From assembly GCA_051715425.1 (NCBI GenBank), contig JBPXJS010000023.1, positions 1 through 64,000 of the forward strand: a DNA stretch of 64,000 bases. Reading direction: 5' to 3'. The notes beneath the pieces are model-generated. The model was not told the DNA's origin. It was given only the letters and a program-made list of their open reading frames with translations, and ran no database searches. The stretch is from JAJTFA01 sp051715425 (GTDB lineage Bacteria > Bacteroidota > Bacteroidia > UKL13-3). A program made the position numbers and the translations under genes. Below, one piece after another: positions 26,131 to 33,943 of the stretch (its first letter is position 1; each line of letters opens with the position of its first letter).

Positions 26131-26664
26131 ATGAAAACCGCCATCATTATCCTATTTACCTTCACTATCCATGCCGCTGCTACTGCTCAGGATACTCCTT
26201 CAACTAAAACAAGTTTAGGGTTTCAGCTCAATCAATATCAAAAAGACTTTGGTATAGGACTGAATGTAACCTCGCCCTATTTTGTGAAAGAAATGCTGGC
26301 AGTGCGGGGCAGGGTAAATATGATGTTTTACGAGCATATAAAAGGTACGGAAATCACCTGGACCCCATATACCAATATTACTTTAGGGCTTATAGGTTTA
26401 TCGGGAAATATACGCAACCACTTAAAGATGTATGGCGAAGGCGGATTGCTGGTAATGTTTCCATCGGGTGAGTTTTCCGGAAATTCAGCAGAGTTTGGAG
26501 GTTATGGTTTTTTTGGGTTTGAGTTTTATATAGACAATACCAACAGCTACTTTATTGAACTCGGAAGTTCAGGTACCGGTGCTGTGGCCGATAAACTTCC
26601 ATTTAAACCAATCTATTCCAATGGATTCATTACTTCGGTTGGTTATAAACACTATTTTAATTAA
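26131..26664 (+). CDS. Predicted outer-membrane beta-barrel protein
   Basis: 177 residues. Signal peptide TAIIILFTFTIHAAATAQ (cut after about 20), then alternating amphipathic strands with many aromatic residues (GLNVTSPYFVKEMLAVRGRVNM, broken by turns) and a C-terminal strand ending in GYKHYFN; a terminal aromatic-x-aromatic pattern is typical of small outer-membrane barrels. No close family recognised. Last gene of the operon; the hairpin at 26832 may end it as well as the tRNA transcript. Confidence 0.75.
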   Translation: MKTAIIILFTFTIHAAATAQDTPSTKTSLGFQLNQYQKDFGIGLNVTSPYFVKEMLAVRGRVNMMFYEHIKGTEITWTPYTNITLGLIGLSGNIRNHLKMYGEGGLLVMFPSGEFSGNSAEFGGYGFFGFEFYIDNTNSYFIELGSSGTGAVADKLPFKPIYSNGFITSVGYKHYFN

Positions 26665-26831
26665 TGTACTGCCCCAAAGTTCCCGCAAACAATGAGGCTT
26701 GCTAATACCAAACGCCAAACAAACCTTAAAATCCCAAATGGAATTAATTCCCAACCAAACCCCTGCAGAAGCTTGTCAATAAGGAACAGCCATCAACCGA
26801 CCTAAGGCTGGTAAAAAAACAACTAAAAAGA

Positions 26832-26854
26832 AAAAGCCGCTATATGCGGCTTTT
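26832..26854 (-). terminator. Terminator of the tRNA-Arg unit
   Basis: AAAAGCCGC (26832-26840) and GCGGCTTTT (26846-26854) with a 5-base loop, directly after the tRNA 3' end on the minus strand and followed there by a T-rich tract. It could also stop plus-strand transcription from 26664. Confidence 0.85.
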
Positions 26855-26856
26855 AG

Positions 26857-26928
26857 TAGTCTCGACAGGAATCGAACCTGTATCAAATGTTTAGGAAACA
26901 TCTATTCTATCCATTGAACTACGAGACC
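26857..26928 (-). tRNA. tRNA-Arg (anticodon CCT)
   Basis: 72 bases that fold fully: acceptor GGTCTCG with CGAGACT (one G-T pair at 1-72), D stem GTTC/GAAT, anticodon stem GATGT/ACATT, loop TTCCTAA with anticodon CCT at 26895-26893, T stem ACAGG/CCTGT with loop TTCGATT, discriminator A. CCA is not encoded. Reads AGG arginine codons. A terminator follows; two broken relatives precede it in the same unit. Confidence 0.95.
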
Positions 26929-26940
26929 AGAATATTAATA

Positions 26941-27020
26941 AAGAACGGGGTGGAATCGAACCTGTTTCAAATGTTTAGTCCGGCAACTGCCGGATATGCT
27001 ATCCATTGAACTACGAGACC
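26941..27020 (-). pseudogene. tRNA-Arg-like chimera, inner copy
   Basis: Minus strand. The first 22 bases equal the tRNA-Arg at 26928 (acceptor 5' side, D arm), then 12 bases of the anticodon arm are replaced by 20 that form a GC-rich hairpin (TCCGG, CAGTTG, CCGGA). CTAAACATTTGA, ACAGGTTCGATTCC and the position of the T loop are again as in tRNA-Arg, but the 3' end is ACCCCGTTCT, which pairs with neither the T stem nor the acceptor. Without those two stems and a 7-base anticodon loop it cannot be a normal tRNA. Confidence 0.6.
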
Positions 27021-27032
27021 AGAATATTAATA

Positions 27033-27112
27033 AAGAACGGGGTGGAATCGAACCTGTTTCAAATGTTTAGTCCGGCAACTGCCGGATATGCTATCCATTG
27101 AACTACGAGACC
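27033..27112 (-). pseudogene. tRNA-Arg-like chimera, outer copy
   Basis: Identical to the inner copy 92 bases away, including the substituted anticodon-arm hairpin and the mismatched 3' end. It is the first unit behind the promoter at 27126-27155, so it should be transcribed together with the inner copy and the real tRNA-Arg. Confidence 0.6.
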
Positions 27113-27125
27113 AATTAAACCGCTG

Positions 27126-27155
27126 CAAATATCTTTAATCTCCGTTACAAATCAA
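27126..27155 (-). promoter_or_regulatory. Promoter of the tRNA-Arg unit
   Basis: On the minus strand TTG (27155-27153), a 19-base spacer and GATATTTG (27133-27126). That is the -33/-7 pair of this phylum with one mismatch in the -7. It points at the outer tRNA-like copy starting at 27112. Confidence 0.5.
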
Positions 27156-27182
27156 GTGCGGATAAAATAATTCGCCAATACC

Positions 27183-29267
27183 CTATTTCACCACGCTGCC
27201 CGGCTCAATATCCTGCTCAGGACCCACGCTGTATAGTTTGCCAAAATCATTGCCCGCCATCAGCAGCATGCCCTGGCTTTCTATGCCGCGTATTTTTCTG
27301 GGTGCCAGGTTGGCCACTACGGTTACCAGTTTGCCTACCAGTTCCTCCGGTTTATAATACTCGGCAATACCAGAAAGAATGGTGCGTTTTTCAAAGCCCA
27401 AATCCACGGTAAGTTTCAGCAGTTTATCGGCCTTGGGAACTTTTTCAGCCTCCAGCACCTTACCTACACGCAAATCAATTTTATCAAAATCGTCATATGT
27501 AATATCGGCTTTTACAGCATTTAATTTAGCTGGTTCGGCTGTGGTTTTGTTTTCGTTGTCCTTTTTAATTTGCTCCAAACGGTCTATTTGTTTTTGTATT
27601 TCTTCATCCTCAACCGGTTTAAATAAAATGGCGGCCTCGCTTAACTGATGGCCTTCGCCCACAAACTCCAGGCTTTCAAAAAAGTGTGGATCCCAACATT
27701 TTTTATCATAGGTAAGGTTAAGCAACTCCTCAATACCGGCCGAAGTTTTTGGCAAAAACGCTTTGCTTACTATGCTTAATGCAGCTGCTACCTGCAACCC
27801 AAAATGCAATACGCTGGCTGTTTTTTCCTTATCGGTTTTTATCATATGCCATGGCTCCAGTTCGGCCAGGTATTTATTTCCCATACGGGCAATATTCATT
27901 ACCTCTGCCTGCGCCTCCCTGAAACGGAAATGCCTGATGGCTTCATCTATTATATGAAAAGAGTATTTAATGTCTTTGCGGTATTGTTTATCCAGCTCGT
28001 TGTGGTTGCTGTTGTATGCAGGCACCTTTCCATCAAAAAATTTCCAGGTTAATACCATTACGCGGTTTACAAAATTACCCAGGATAGAAACCAACTCACT
28101 GTTAACCCTTTGCTGGTAATCTTTCCAGCTAAAATCACTGTCTTTTGTTTCGGGGGCAATGGAGGTAAGTACATAACGCAACTCATCTTCCCTGCCCGGA
28201 AAATCCTGTAAATACTCATGCAGCCACACGGCCCAGTTGCGCGAGGTGGAAATTTTATCGCCCTCCAGGTTCAGAAACTCATTGGCCGGCACATTATCAG
28301 GCAATACAAACTCGCCCTGTGCATGCAATATGGCAGGGAAAATTAAACAATGGAAAACAATATTATCCTTACCTATAAAATGAAGCAGGCGTGTGCCGCT
28401 GTTTTTATCCCAGTAGTCGTGCCAGTTTTTTCCGTTGGCTTCGCACCAGGCTTTGGTGGCAGAAACATATCCGATAGGTGCATCAAACCAAACGTACAAC
28501 ACCTTGCCCTCTGCCCCTTTTACCGGAACCGGAATTCCCCAATCCAGATCGCGAGTAATGGCACGTGGTTGTAAGCCCGCATCAAGCCAGCTTTTGCATT
28601 GCCCGTATACATTAATTTTCCAGTCGTCTTTGTGTTGCTCTACGTACCCGTTTAAAAACTCTTGCTGCAACTTATCCAATGGCAGGTACCAATGTTTGGT
28701 GGTTTTTAATACAGGCGTATTACCGCTAATGGCCGATTTGGGATTAATCAGGTCTTTAGGACTCAGGCTGGTTCCGCACTTTTCACATTGATCTCCGTAA
28801 GCATTCGGATTTCCGCAGCGCGGACAGGTTCCGGTAATATAACGGTCGGCCAGAAATTGTTTTTGTTCTTCATCGTAATACTGCTCCTCTTCCTTCTCTA
28901 TAAAGCCACCCTTATCGTACATTACTTTAAAAAACTCCGAAGCGGTTTCATAGTGCAGTTTTTCCGAAGTGCGGTGATAGGTATCGAAAGAAATTCCAAA
29001 CTGTTCAAAACTGTTTTTCATCAGGTGGTGGTATTTATCTACCAACTGCTGCGGGGTAATTCCTTCTTTTTTGGCTTTAAGGGTAATGGCTACCCCATGT
29101 TCATCACTTCCGCAAACAAATAATACCTCTTTACCGGAATTGCGCAGGTAGCGGGCATAAATATCGGCTGGTAAATAACAACCTGCCAGGTGGCCTATAT
29201 GCACAGGCCCGTTGGCATACGGAAGAGCTGCTGTAACTAATGTTCTTTTGGGTTCTGTAGTACTCAT
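27183..29267 (-). CDS. metG: Methionyl-tRNA synthetase
   Basis: Charges tRNA-Met with methionine using ATP; cytoplasmic. 694 residues, the long MetG form. Class I HIGH motif in GPVHIGHLAG (about 20-29), zinc knuckle CPRCG...CEKCG (about 145-166), KMSKS-like loop DKISTSRNW (about 337-345), anticodon-binding helical domain, and a C-terminal Trbp111-type tRNA-binding domain (about 587-694: DLRVGKVLEAEKVPKADKL, ILSGIAEYY, RKIRGIESQGMLL). A helical linker rich in Lys and Glu separates the last two. The ATG at 29267 begins STTEPKRTLVTAALPYANG, the expected start. Confidence 0.97.
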   Translation of the reverse strand: MSTTEPKRTLVTAALPYANGPVHIGHLAGCYLPADIYARYLRNSGKEVLFVCGSDEHGVAITLKAKKEGITPQQLVDKYHHLMKNSFEQFGISFDTYHRTSEKLHYETASEFFKVMYDKGGFIEKEEEQYYDEEQKQFLADRYITGTCPRCGNPNAYGDQCEKCGTSLSPKDLINPKSAISGNTPVLKTTKHWYLPLDKLQQEFLNGYVEQHKDDWKINVYGQCKSWLDAGLQPRAITRDLDWGIPVPVKGAEGKVLYVWFDAPIGYVSATKAWCEANGKNWHDYWDKNSGTRLLHFIGKDNIVFHCLIFPAILHAQGEFVLPDNVPANEFLNLEGDKISTSRNWAVWLHEYLQDFPGREDELRYVLTSIAPETKDSDFSWKDYQQRVNSELVSILGNFVNRVMVLTWKFFDGKVPAYNSNHNELDKQYRKDIKYSFHIIDEAIRHFRFREAQAEVMNIARMGNKYLAELEPWHMIKTDKEKTASVLHFGLQVAAALSIVSKAFLPKTSAGIEELLNLTYDKKCWDPHFFESLEFVGEGHQLSEAAILFKPVEDEEIQKQIDRLEQIKKDNENKTTAEPAKLNAVKADITYDDFDKIDLRVGKVLEAEKVPKADKLLKLTVDLGFEKRTILSGIAEYYKPEELVGKLVTVVANLAPRKIRGIESQGMLLMAGNDFGKLYSVGPEQDIEPGSVVK

Positions 29268-29386
29268 AAAGGGTGCAAATTACACCAAAATGCCCTAATC
29301 CGAAAATTACATCAGGCTCCGTTCATACGCACCGGCATTATTTCTGGTGAAGGTTTATACCATTCATCATTTTTTTAGGCCACCTC

Positions 29387-29418
29387 TTGTTTTTTGAAAA
29401 AGAACAGTTATATCTTTG
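29387..29418 (+). promoter_or_regulatory. Promoter of the SPFH-RHH operon
   Basis: TTG (29387-29389), a 21-base spacer, and TATCTTTG (29411-29418), a perfect -7 element. The most complete promoter in the window. The ATG lies 25 bases further on. Confidence 0.7.
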
Positions 29419-29437
29419 TGATATCATTTTAATATCA
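29419..29437 (+). promoter_or_regulatory. Likely operator: two TGATATCA-type sites 11 bp apart
   Basis: TGATATCA (29419-29426) and TAATATCA (29430-29437) are copies of an 8-base palindrome, the second with one mismatch, at an 11-base period. Together they also form TGATAT...ATATCA. They touch the -7 element and cover the predicted transcription start. The spacing of about one helical turn suits a ribbon-helix-helix dimer pair; such a protein is encoded by the operon's third gene. Confidence 0.55.
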
Positions 29438-29443
29438 AGTATA

Positions 29444-30301
29444 ATGAAAACTCAAAACTTAATTAAAGCACAATCCGGTTACATGCATTTGTTTTTTGTA
29501 CTGGCCATGTTTGCTGCCGCTATTGTTTGTTTCCTTTTTAAACAGCCTATCCCGGGGGCCGTGCTGATGGTGATGCTGATGTTTATGTTGCCCGGCTTTT
29601 TTATTATTAATCCTAACGAATCGCTGGTAATGATTTTATTTGGTGAGTACAAGGGCACTGTTTCTGATAACGGATTTTTTTGGGCCAACCCTTTTTATAC
29701 CAAAAAGAAAATTTCGCTGCGTGCCCGCAACCTGGATAGCCAGCCCATTAAAGTAAATGATAAACTGGGCAATCCTATTATGATTGGTATTGTGCTGGTG
29801 TGGAAAGTGGCCGATACGTTTAAGGCTGCATTTGAAGTAAACGATTATGAAAGTTTCGTTAAAATTCAGAGCGAGTCGGCCATCAGAAAACTGGCCGGCA
29901 CTTACCCCTATGATAATTTTAATGATGGGGATAAGGAAGAAATTTCTTTACGCTCAGGAGCTAATGAAGTGCACGAAGAGTTGATTAAAGAATTATCGGA
30001 GCGCCTGGAAATTGCCGGTATAGAAGTAATTGAAGCACGTATAAGCAACCTTTCCTATTCCTCTGAAATAGCAGGTGCCATGCTGCAAAGGCAACAAGCC
30101 ACAGCCGTGGTAGCTGCGCGTACCAAAATTGTAGAGGGTGCGGTGGGTATGGTGGAAATGGCATTGCATCAGCTTTCGCAAAAACAGATAATAGAGCTTG
30201 ATGACGATAAAAAAGCGGCCATGGTAAGCAACCTGATGGTGGTACTTTGCAGCGACAGATCGGCAAGCCCGGTAATTAATACAGGTACCTTACATCAATA
30301 A
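29444..30301 (+). CDS. SPFH (band 7) domain membrane protein
   Basis: 285 residues. Two N-terminal hydrophobic segments (LFFVLAMFAAAIVCFLF and AVLMVMLMFMLPGFFII, about 13-50) anchor it; the SPFH domain follows (about 53-230: NPNESLVMILFGEYKGTV, KISLRARNLDSQPIKVNDKLGNPI, VVWKVADTFKAAFEV), then a helical region (GAMLQRQQATAVVAARTKIVEGAV) as in stomatin-like proteins. Such proteins oligomerise and organise membrane microdomains or proteases. The ATG at 29444 sits 25 bases after the promoter and excludes an upstream in-frame start inside it. First gene of a three-gene operon with the PH-like and RHH genes. Confidence 0.88.
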   Translation: MKTQNLIKAQSGYMHLFFVLAMFAAAIVCFLFKQPIPGAVLMVMLMFMLPGFFIINPNESLVMILFGEYKGTVSDNGFFWANPFYTKKKISLRARNLDSQPIKVNDKLGNPIMIGIVLVWKVADTFKAAFEVNDYESFVKIQSESAIRKLAGTYPYDNFNDGDKEEISLRSGANEVHEELIKELSERLEIAGIEVIEARISNLSYSSEIAGAMLQRQQATAVVAARTKIVEGAVGMVEMALHQLSQKQIIELDDDKKAAMVSNLMVVLCSDRSASPVINTGTLHQ

Positions 30302-30312
30302 TAGAAAACCAA

Positions 30313-30816
30313 ATGGAACCTTTTAAAGAAACGCAAAACTTTTTGAAACACTGGTGGATCATTCTGGTCCCCGTGTTTCTTATCATGGCCGCAACCGCCA
30401 CAACAGGCTTAATGGCCAATCCGGATGCTACACTCCTCAGCCTCTTAATAACGCCTGCTGTGTTATTGCTGATGTTTCTTTTGTTTGCTATGCTTACCCT
30501 TCGTACCCGTATCGATCAGGAAGGAATCCGCTGGGCTTATACTCCTTTTATTACTGAGAAACTGATTCCATGGAGCGAAGTGGAACAGGCCGGTGTTACA
30601 AAATATAACCCACTGATGGAATACAAAGGCTGGGGCATACGCAAAGGGTGGAGAAAAAAACAGGCGGTAAATGTTTGGGGCAATATGGGTTTATTGCTGA
30701 AGTTTAAAAACGGCAAATCGCTGATGATTGGAACAAACAATGCCATCGCTATGGAATCATGCCTGAGTTACCTGAAGAAAAAATATCATATTGAAGCACT
30801 GAATGCCTTGCCATGA
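30313..30816 (+). CDS. PH-like membrane protein, unknown
   Basis: 167 residues. Two TM helices (about 15-38 and 45-68), then a domain resembling bacterial PH domains: RTRIDQEGIRWAYTPF, KLIPWSEVEQAGVTKYNPL, NVWGNMGLLLKFKNGKSLMIGTNN. No enzyme motif. It begins 11 bases after the SPFH gene and overlaps the RHH gene by 4 bases (ATGA). The PH-like part probably faces the cytoplasm. Confidence 0.75.
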   Translation: MEPFKETQNFLKHWWIILVPVFLIMAATATTGLMANPDATLLSLLITPAVLLLMFLLFAMLTLRTRIDQEGIRWAYTPFITEKLIPWSEVEQAGVTKYNPLMEYKGWGIRKGWRKKQAVNVWGNMGLLLKFKNGKSLMIGTNNAIAMESCLSYLKKKYHIEALNALP

Positions 30817-30989
30817 GCGAAAAGAGCGAAAAAAAAGCATTTGTACTGCGGATTAATAAAGAGATGATGGATGCCATTGAAAAATGGGCAGCGGATGAAT
30901 TTCGCTCGGCCAACGGGCAAATTGAATGGATTTTGAACCAGGCATTAAAGGATGCCGGAAGAGCCAAAAAGGAAAAGAAGAAGGAATAA
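30813..30989 (+). CDS. Small ribbon-helix-helix (Arc-like) DNA-binding protein
   Basis: 58 residues: a Lys-rich start (SEKSEKKA), a beta strand FVLRIN, helix 1 KEMMDAIEKWAADEF, turn RSANGQ, helix 2 IEWILNQALKDAG and a basic tail (RAKKEKKKE). This is the Arc/MetJ RHH layout; residues of the strand contact DNA in the major groove. The ATG overlaps the stop of the PH-like gene, so it is coupled. It is the obvious candidate to bind the TGATATCA sites at the operon's promoter and repress its own transcription. Confidence 0.85.
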   Translation: MSEKSEKKAFVLRINKEMMDAIEKWAADEFRSANGQIEWILNQALKDAGRAKKEKKKE

Positions 30990-31061
30990 AATTACACCTA
31001 TTGCGGTATTTCACGGGTGCTTATTTGTGTGTTGGTTTGTATGCAGATAAACAACTGCATC

Positions 31062-31265
31062 ATGAACCGCTTCAGATATGTTATTTGTGTTATACTATTC
31101 TTTCTTATGGTCATAAGATCAGGATATACCTACACCAAAAGTATCGCTCCGGTTTTACATATCGATTGGGGAACACAAATTTATGGCATATCTGCCGATA
31201 GCGTGGTTATCGCGCATGGCATTGTAAAACCAATTGTAATGGATGCCAACCAGGGAACTGAGTAG
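31062..31265 (+). CDS. Small predicted secreted or membrane protein
   Basis: 67 residues: N-terminal hydrophobic segment (RYVICVILFFLMVIRSGYTY) followed by a short polar, beta-like tail with GTQIYGISADSVVIAHG. It starts 72 bases after the RHH stop and ends 9 bases before the convergent flavoprotein gene. No family recognised and no promoter seen; a real gene is plausible but unproven. Confidence 0.4.
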   Translation: MNRFRYVICVILFFLMVIRSGYTYTKSIAPVLHIDWGTQIYGISADSVVIAHGIVKPIVMDANQGTE

Positions 31266-31274
31266 TGTTGAAAT

Positions 31275-32498
31275 TTATTTGGCTGCGCCCATGCCTGCCA
31301 GGTAACCGGTAGTCCAGGCTGCCTGAAAATTAAAGCCTCCGGTAATTCCATCTATATCCAGAATTTCTCCGGCAAAATAAATGTCTTTGCAGCGTTTGCT
31401 TTGCATGGTTTTAAAGTCCACATCATCTAAACCAATACCACCGCAGGTTACAAACTCTTCTTTAAAAGTGGTTTTACCTTTTACATGGTAGGTATCGTAT
31501 AGCAAATTATTAACCAGTCGGTTTACGTCTTCTTTAGAAATATCGCCCCATTTCATTTTATCATTGATACCGGTTTTTTCAAACAGGTAATGCAATAAAC
31601 GTTTAGGTAAAATAAAAGGGAACAACACATTCATTTGTTTGGATGGATTTGCCGCTTTCAGGTTCATTAATTCCAGGCGGGCTACATCTTCCTTTTTCTC
31701 ATTCAGCCAGCTTACCTGCACATTAAACTCATAATCCTTTTCGGCCAGATGGCGCGCACCGTATGATGATAACTTGAGCACAGCCGGTCCGCTAAGGCCC
31801 CAATGGGTAATTAATACCGGACCACTAAACTCAAATTTCGATTCTACTATTTTTACCTTGGCGGGATTTACTGAAATACCTTGTAACTCGGCCAACTCTT
31901 CGTTTTGAATATTAAAGGTAAACAGAGATGGAACGGGCTCAATAATTTCATGGCCCAGCTCTTTTATCCAATACATGCCCTCCGGTTTAGGGCTGCCACC
32001 GCACGCAATAATCAGCTTATCGCACTCCATTTTTTCTCCGGTTGAAAGTTTCAGGTCAAAACCTCCGTGAAACCGGGGTGTAACCTGTTTTACTTCTACC
32101 TGTTCCTTAATATCAATCTTAAGCTTTTTGGCTTCTTTTAATAAACAGTTTACGATGGTTTCAGATTTATCGGTAGTGGGGAACATGCGTCCGTCTTCTT
32201 CCGTTTTCAGCTTCACCCCTCTTTCTTCAAACCATTTGATGGTATCGGTGGTCATAAACCGGCTGAAAGCGCTTTTTAATTGTTTCTCACCTCGTGGGTA
32301 CGATTGCGAAAGTTGTTTGATATCGAAACAAGCGTGCGTTACATTGCACCTGCCTCCACCCGAAACACTTACCTTACTAAGAAGCTTATTGGTTTTTTCC
32401 AACAGGGTAACTTCCGTATCTTTATTTGCCTGCGCACAGGTTATGGCAGCAAAAAAGCCTGCTGCACCCCCGCCAACTACTACTACCTTTCTTTTCAA
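31275..32498 (-). CDS. HI0933/YhiN-family FAD-dependent oxidoreductase
   Basis: 407 residues. N-terminal FAD-binding fold VVGGGAAGFFAAITCAQ (6-22), then LLSKVSVSGGGRCNVTHAC (the family signature), LIIACGGSPKPEGMY, an inserted domain, and a C-terminal GGxNFQxAWTTGYLAG segment that closes the FAD site. The enzymatic reaction of the family is not established. Start codon is TTG (32498-32496); the frame holds no ATG before it and a stop lies five codons upstream, so a non-ATG start is needed. Confidence 0.88.
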   Translation of the reverse strand: MKRKVVVVGGGAAGFFAAITCAQANKDTEVTLLEKTNKLLSKVSVSGGGRCNVTHACFDIKQLSQSYPRGEKQLKSAFSRFMTTDTIKWFEERGVKLKTEEDGRMFPTTDKSETIVNCLLKEAKKLKIDIKEQVEVKQVTPRFHGGFDLKLSTGEKMECDKLIIACGGSPKPEGMYWIKELGHEIIEPVPSLFTFNIQNEELAELQGISVNPAKVKIVESKFEFSGPVLITHWGLSGPAVLKLSSYGARHLAEKDYEFNVQVSWLNEKKEDVARLELMNLKAANPSKQMNVLFPFILPKRLLHYLFEKTGINDKMKWGDISKEDVNRLVNNLLYDTYHVKGKTTFKEEFVTCGGIGLDDVDFKTMQSKRCKDIYFAGEILDIDGITGGFNFQAAWTTGYLAGMGAAK

Positions 32499-32569
32499 AT
32501 CAACAAAATTTTAGGTTATAGGGATTCTAAAAAATTCGTGCGAAAATACGGCTTTATTTTGAATATGCC

Positions 32570-33817
32570 CTAATCGTTAAGCAATAGCCTGAAATAGAAC
32601 AGCGGATTCCGTAGTTTGGCCCTCAGGTCGAGATCCTCAAACATACAACTGATGGTTTCCCTTAAAGCTTTATTTTTATTGGCTTTGTTAACTACAAAAT
32701 TAAACAGCCAGGGGTATTTGCACAGGCGCTGCAGGGTATGGCTTAGTTTAAGCTCATCCCATTGGCGATCGTAAAAAGCGGTATCGTATCTGTTCAGAAA
32801 AGCAGCATCATAGCGGTCGGCTTCCACTGCTTCTTTAATAAACGAGGCAGCCATCATTCCACTGTAAAGGGCGTTTCCAATTCCTTCCCCGGTAAACGGA
32901 TCAATAAGAGAACCGGCATCGCCTACCAGCAAAAACCCATCACCGGAAAGTTTTCTTTTTTTAGATCCCAGCGGAAGCCCCCAGCCCTGCACCTTACCTT
33001 CTAATGTGGCATTTTTAAACCTGTCCTTAATATTTGGGTTTTGGGCAATGGCCCTTAGCATATCTTCTTTCAGGTTTACCCGTTTTTTGCTCACCGTAGA
33101 GCTTAACATACCCGCGCCTACATTGGCCTCTCCATTTGGCAAAGGAAATATCCAGAAATAACCGGGAAGCAACTCTTCCAGGAAATGCAGTTCAATAAAA
33201 TTTTGAGGGTGCATTCCCTCCACCCCTTTATAATATGCCCTTATACCGGCACAATAATGATCGTTTTCCTTTTTTATTCCGGCCAGTTTTTTGGCTACTA
33301 AAGAACGGTCGCCCTCCGCACCAATTAAAAGCTTTACGCCTGTTATTACCTGCTGCGTTTCTCCTTTTTTGCAGGTAACGGTGGTGCCAGATCCGGCCCT
33401 TTCTATTTCTGTAACCTCTGTTCCCTCCAGCACGGTGGCATAATTGCGATCAAGCATTTTAAATATTTCATGATCAAAATTTACCCGCTTGGAAATAAAG
33501 CCTGGTGGATGGGGCTCTTTGCTCATGTCGGACTTAAAAGGGATATTGATATGTTTTCCGTTGGGGGCCACAAACTTTACCCCCCAGCTATCAATAAACT
33601 CATCGGGTTTGGAAGCAAACTCATGCACAATGCGCGGGTTGAGCTGATTAAGCACATAAACCGATTTACCGCTTAAGGCATCGCCACAAACCTTATCACG
33701 CGGATAAACCTGTTTCTCTATAATGGTATGTGGTATTCCCTGCTTTGACAGAAATAAGGAGGTGGCACATCCGCCCGGGCCTGCTCCTATAATCACAATT
33801 TCGTTGGCTTTGCTCAT
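32570..33817 (-). CDS. Geranylgeranyl-reductase-family FAD monooxygenase-like enzyme
   Basis: 415 residues with the dinucleotide-binding fold IIGAGPGGCATSLFLSKQG (9-27), the ADP/ribose-binding YPRDKVCGDALSG (about 38-50) and the FAD-binding segment LVGDAGSLIDPFTGEGIGNAL (about 290-310, Asp in GD). The family reduces geranylgeranyl chains of lipids or quinones, or acts as a flavin hydroxylase on aromatic substrates. The substrate is not deducible. It is on the same strand as the HI0933-type gene, 71 bases upstream of it. Confidence 0.86.
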   Translation of the reverse strand: MSKANEIVIIGAGPGGCATSLFLSKQGIPHTIIEKQVYPRDKVCGDALSGKSVYVLNQLNPRIVHEFASKPDEFIDSWGVKFVAPNGKHINIPFKSDMSKEPHPPGFISKRVNFDHEIFKMLDRNYATVLEGTEVTEIERAGSGTTVTCKKGETQQVITGVKLLIGAEGDRSLVAKKLAGIKKENDHYCAGIRAYYKGVEGMHPQNFIELHFLEELLPGYFWIFPLPNGEANVGAGMLSSTVSKKRVNLKEDMLRAIAQNPNIKDRFKNATLEGKVQGWGLPLGSKKRKLSGDGFLLVGDAGSLIDPFTGEGIGNALYSGMMAASFIKEAVEADRYDAAFLNRYDTAFYDRQWDELKLSHTLQRLCKYPWLFNFVVNKANKNKALRETISCMFEDLDLRAKLRNPLFYFRLLLND

Positions 33818-33931
33818 GTATAAATAATGTGCAATGATAATAGGCTGGCTGCAATATATAAACCCATCATCTCAAATAACTGGATTACAACGCAAACGGT
33901 TTAAAGCAGGGTTTCATTTGATTCCTATTAT

Positions 33932-33939
33932 TACATTTG
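33932..33939 (+). promoter_or_regulatory. -7 element TACATTTG directly before mscS
   Basis: Perfect TAnnTTTG, four bases (CCTG) before the first ATG at 33944. If the RNA starts about 5 bases later, translation begins at +1 or at the next in-frame Mets (33968, 33977). Confidence 0.55.
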
Positions 33940-33943
33940 CCTG

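Larger units (their letters stand above)
26929..27112. repeat. Exact tandem repeat, 2 x 92 bp
   Basis: 26929-27020 and 27021-27112 are identical base for base. Each unit holds one tRNA-like chimera plus the AT-rich spacer AGAATATTAATAAA. Exact identity means recent duplication. Confidence 0.95.

Noticed and set aside
26929..27112. The 92-bp direct repeat as a CRISPR array or as two functional tRNAs
   Set aside because: Only two adjacent copies without spacers, and no cas genes. As tRNAs both acceptor and T stems fail to pair and the anticodon loop is not seven bases.
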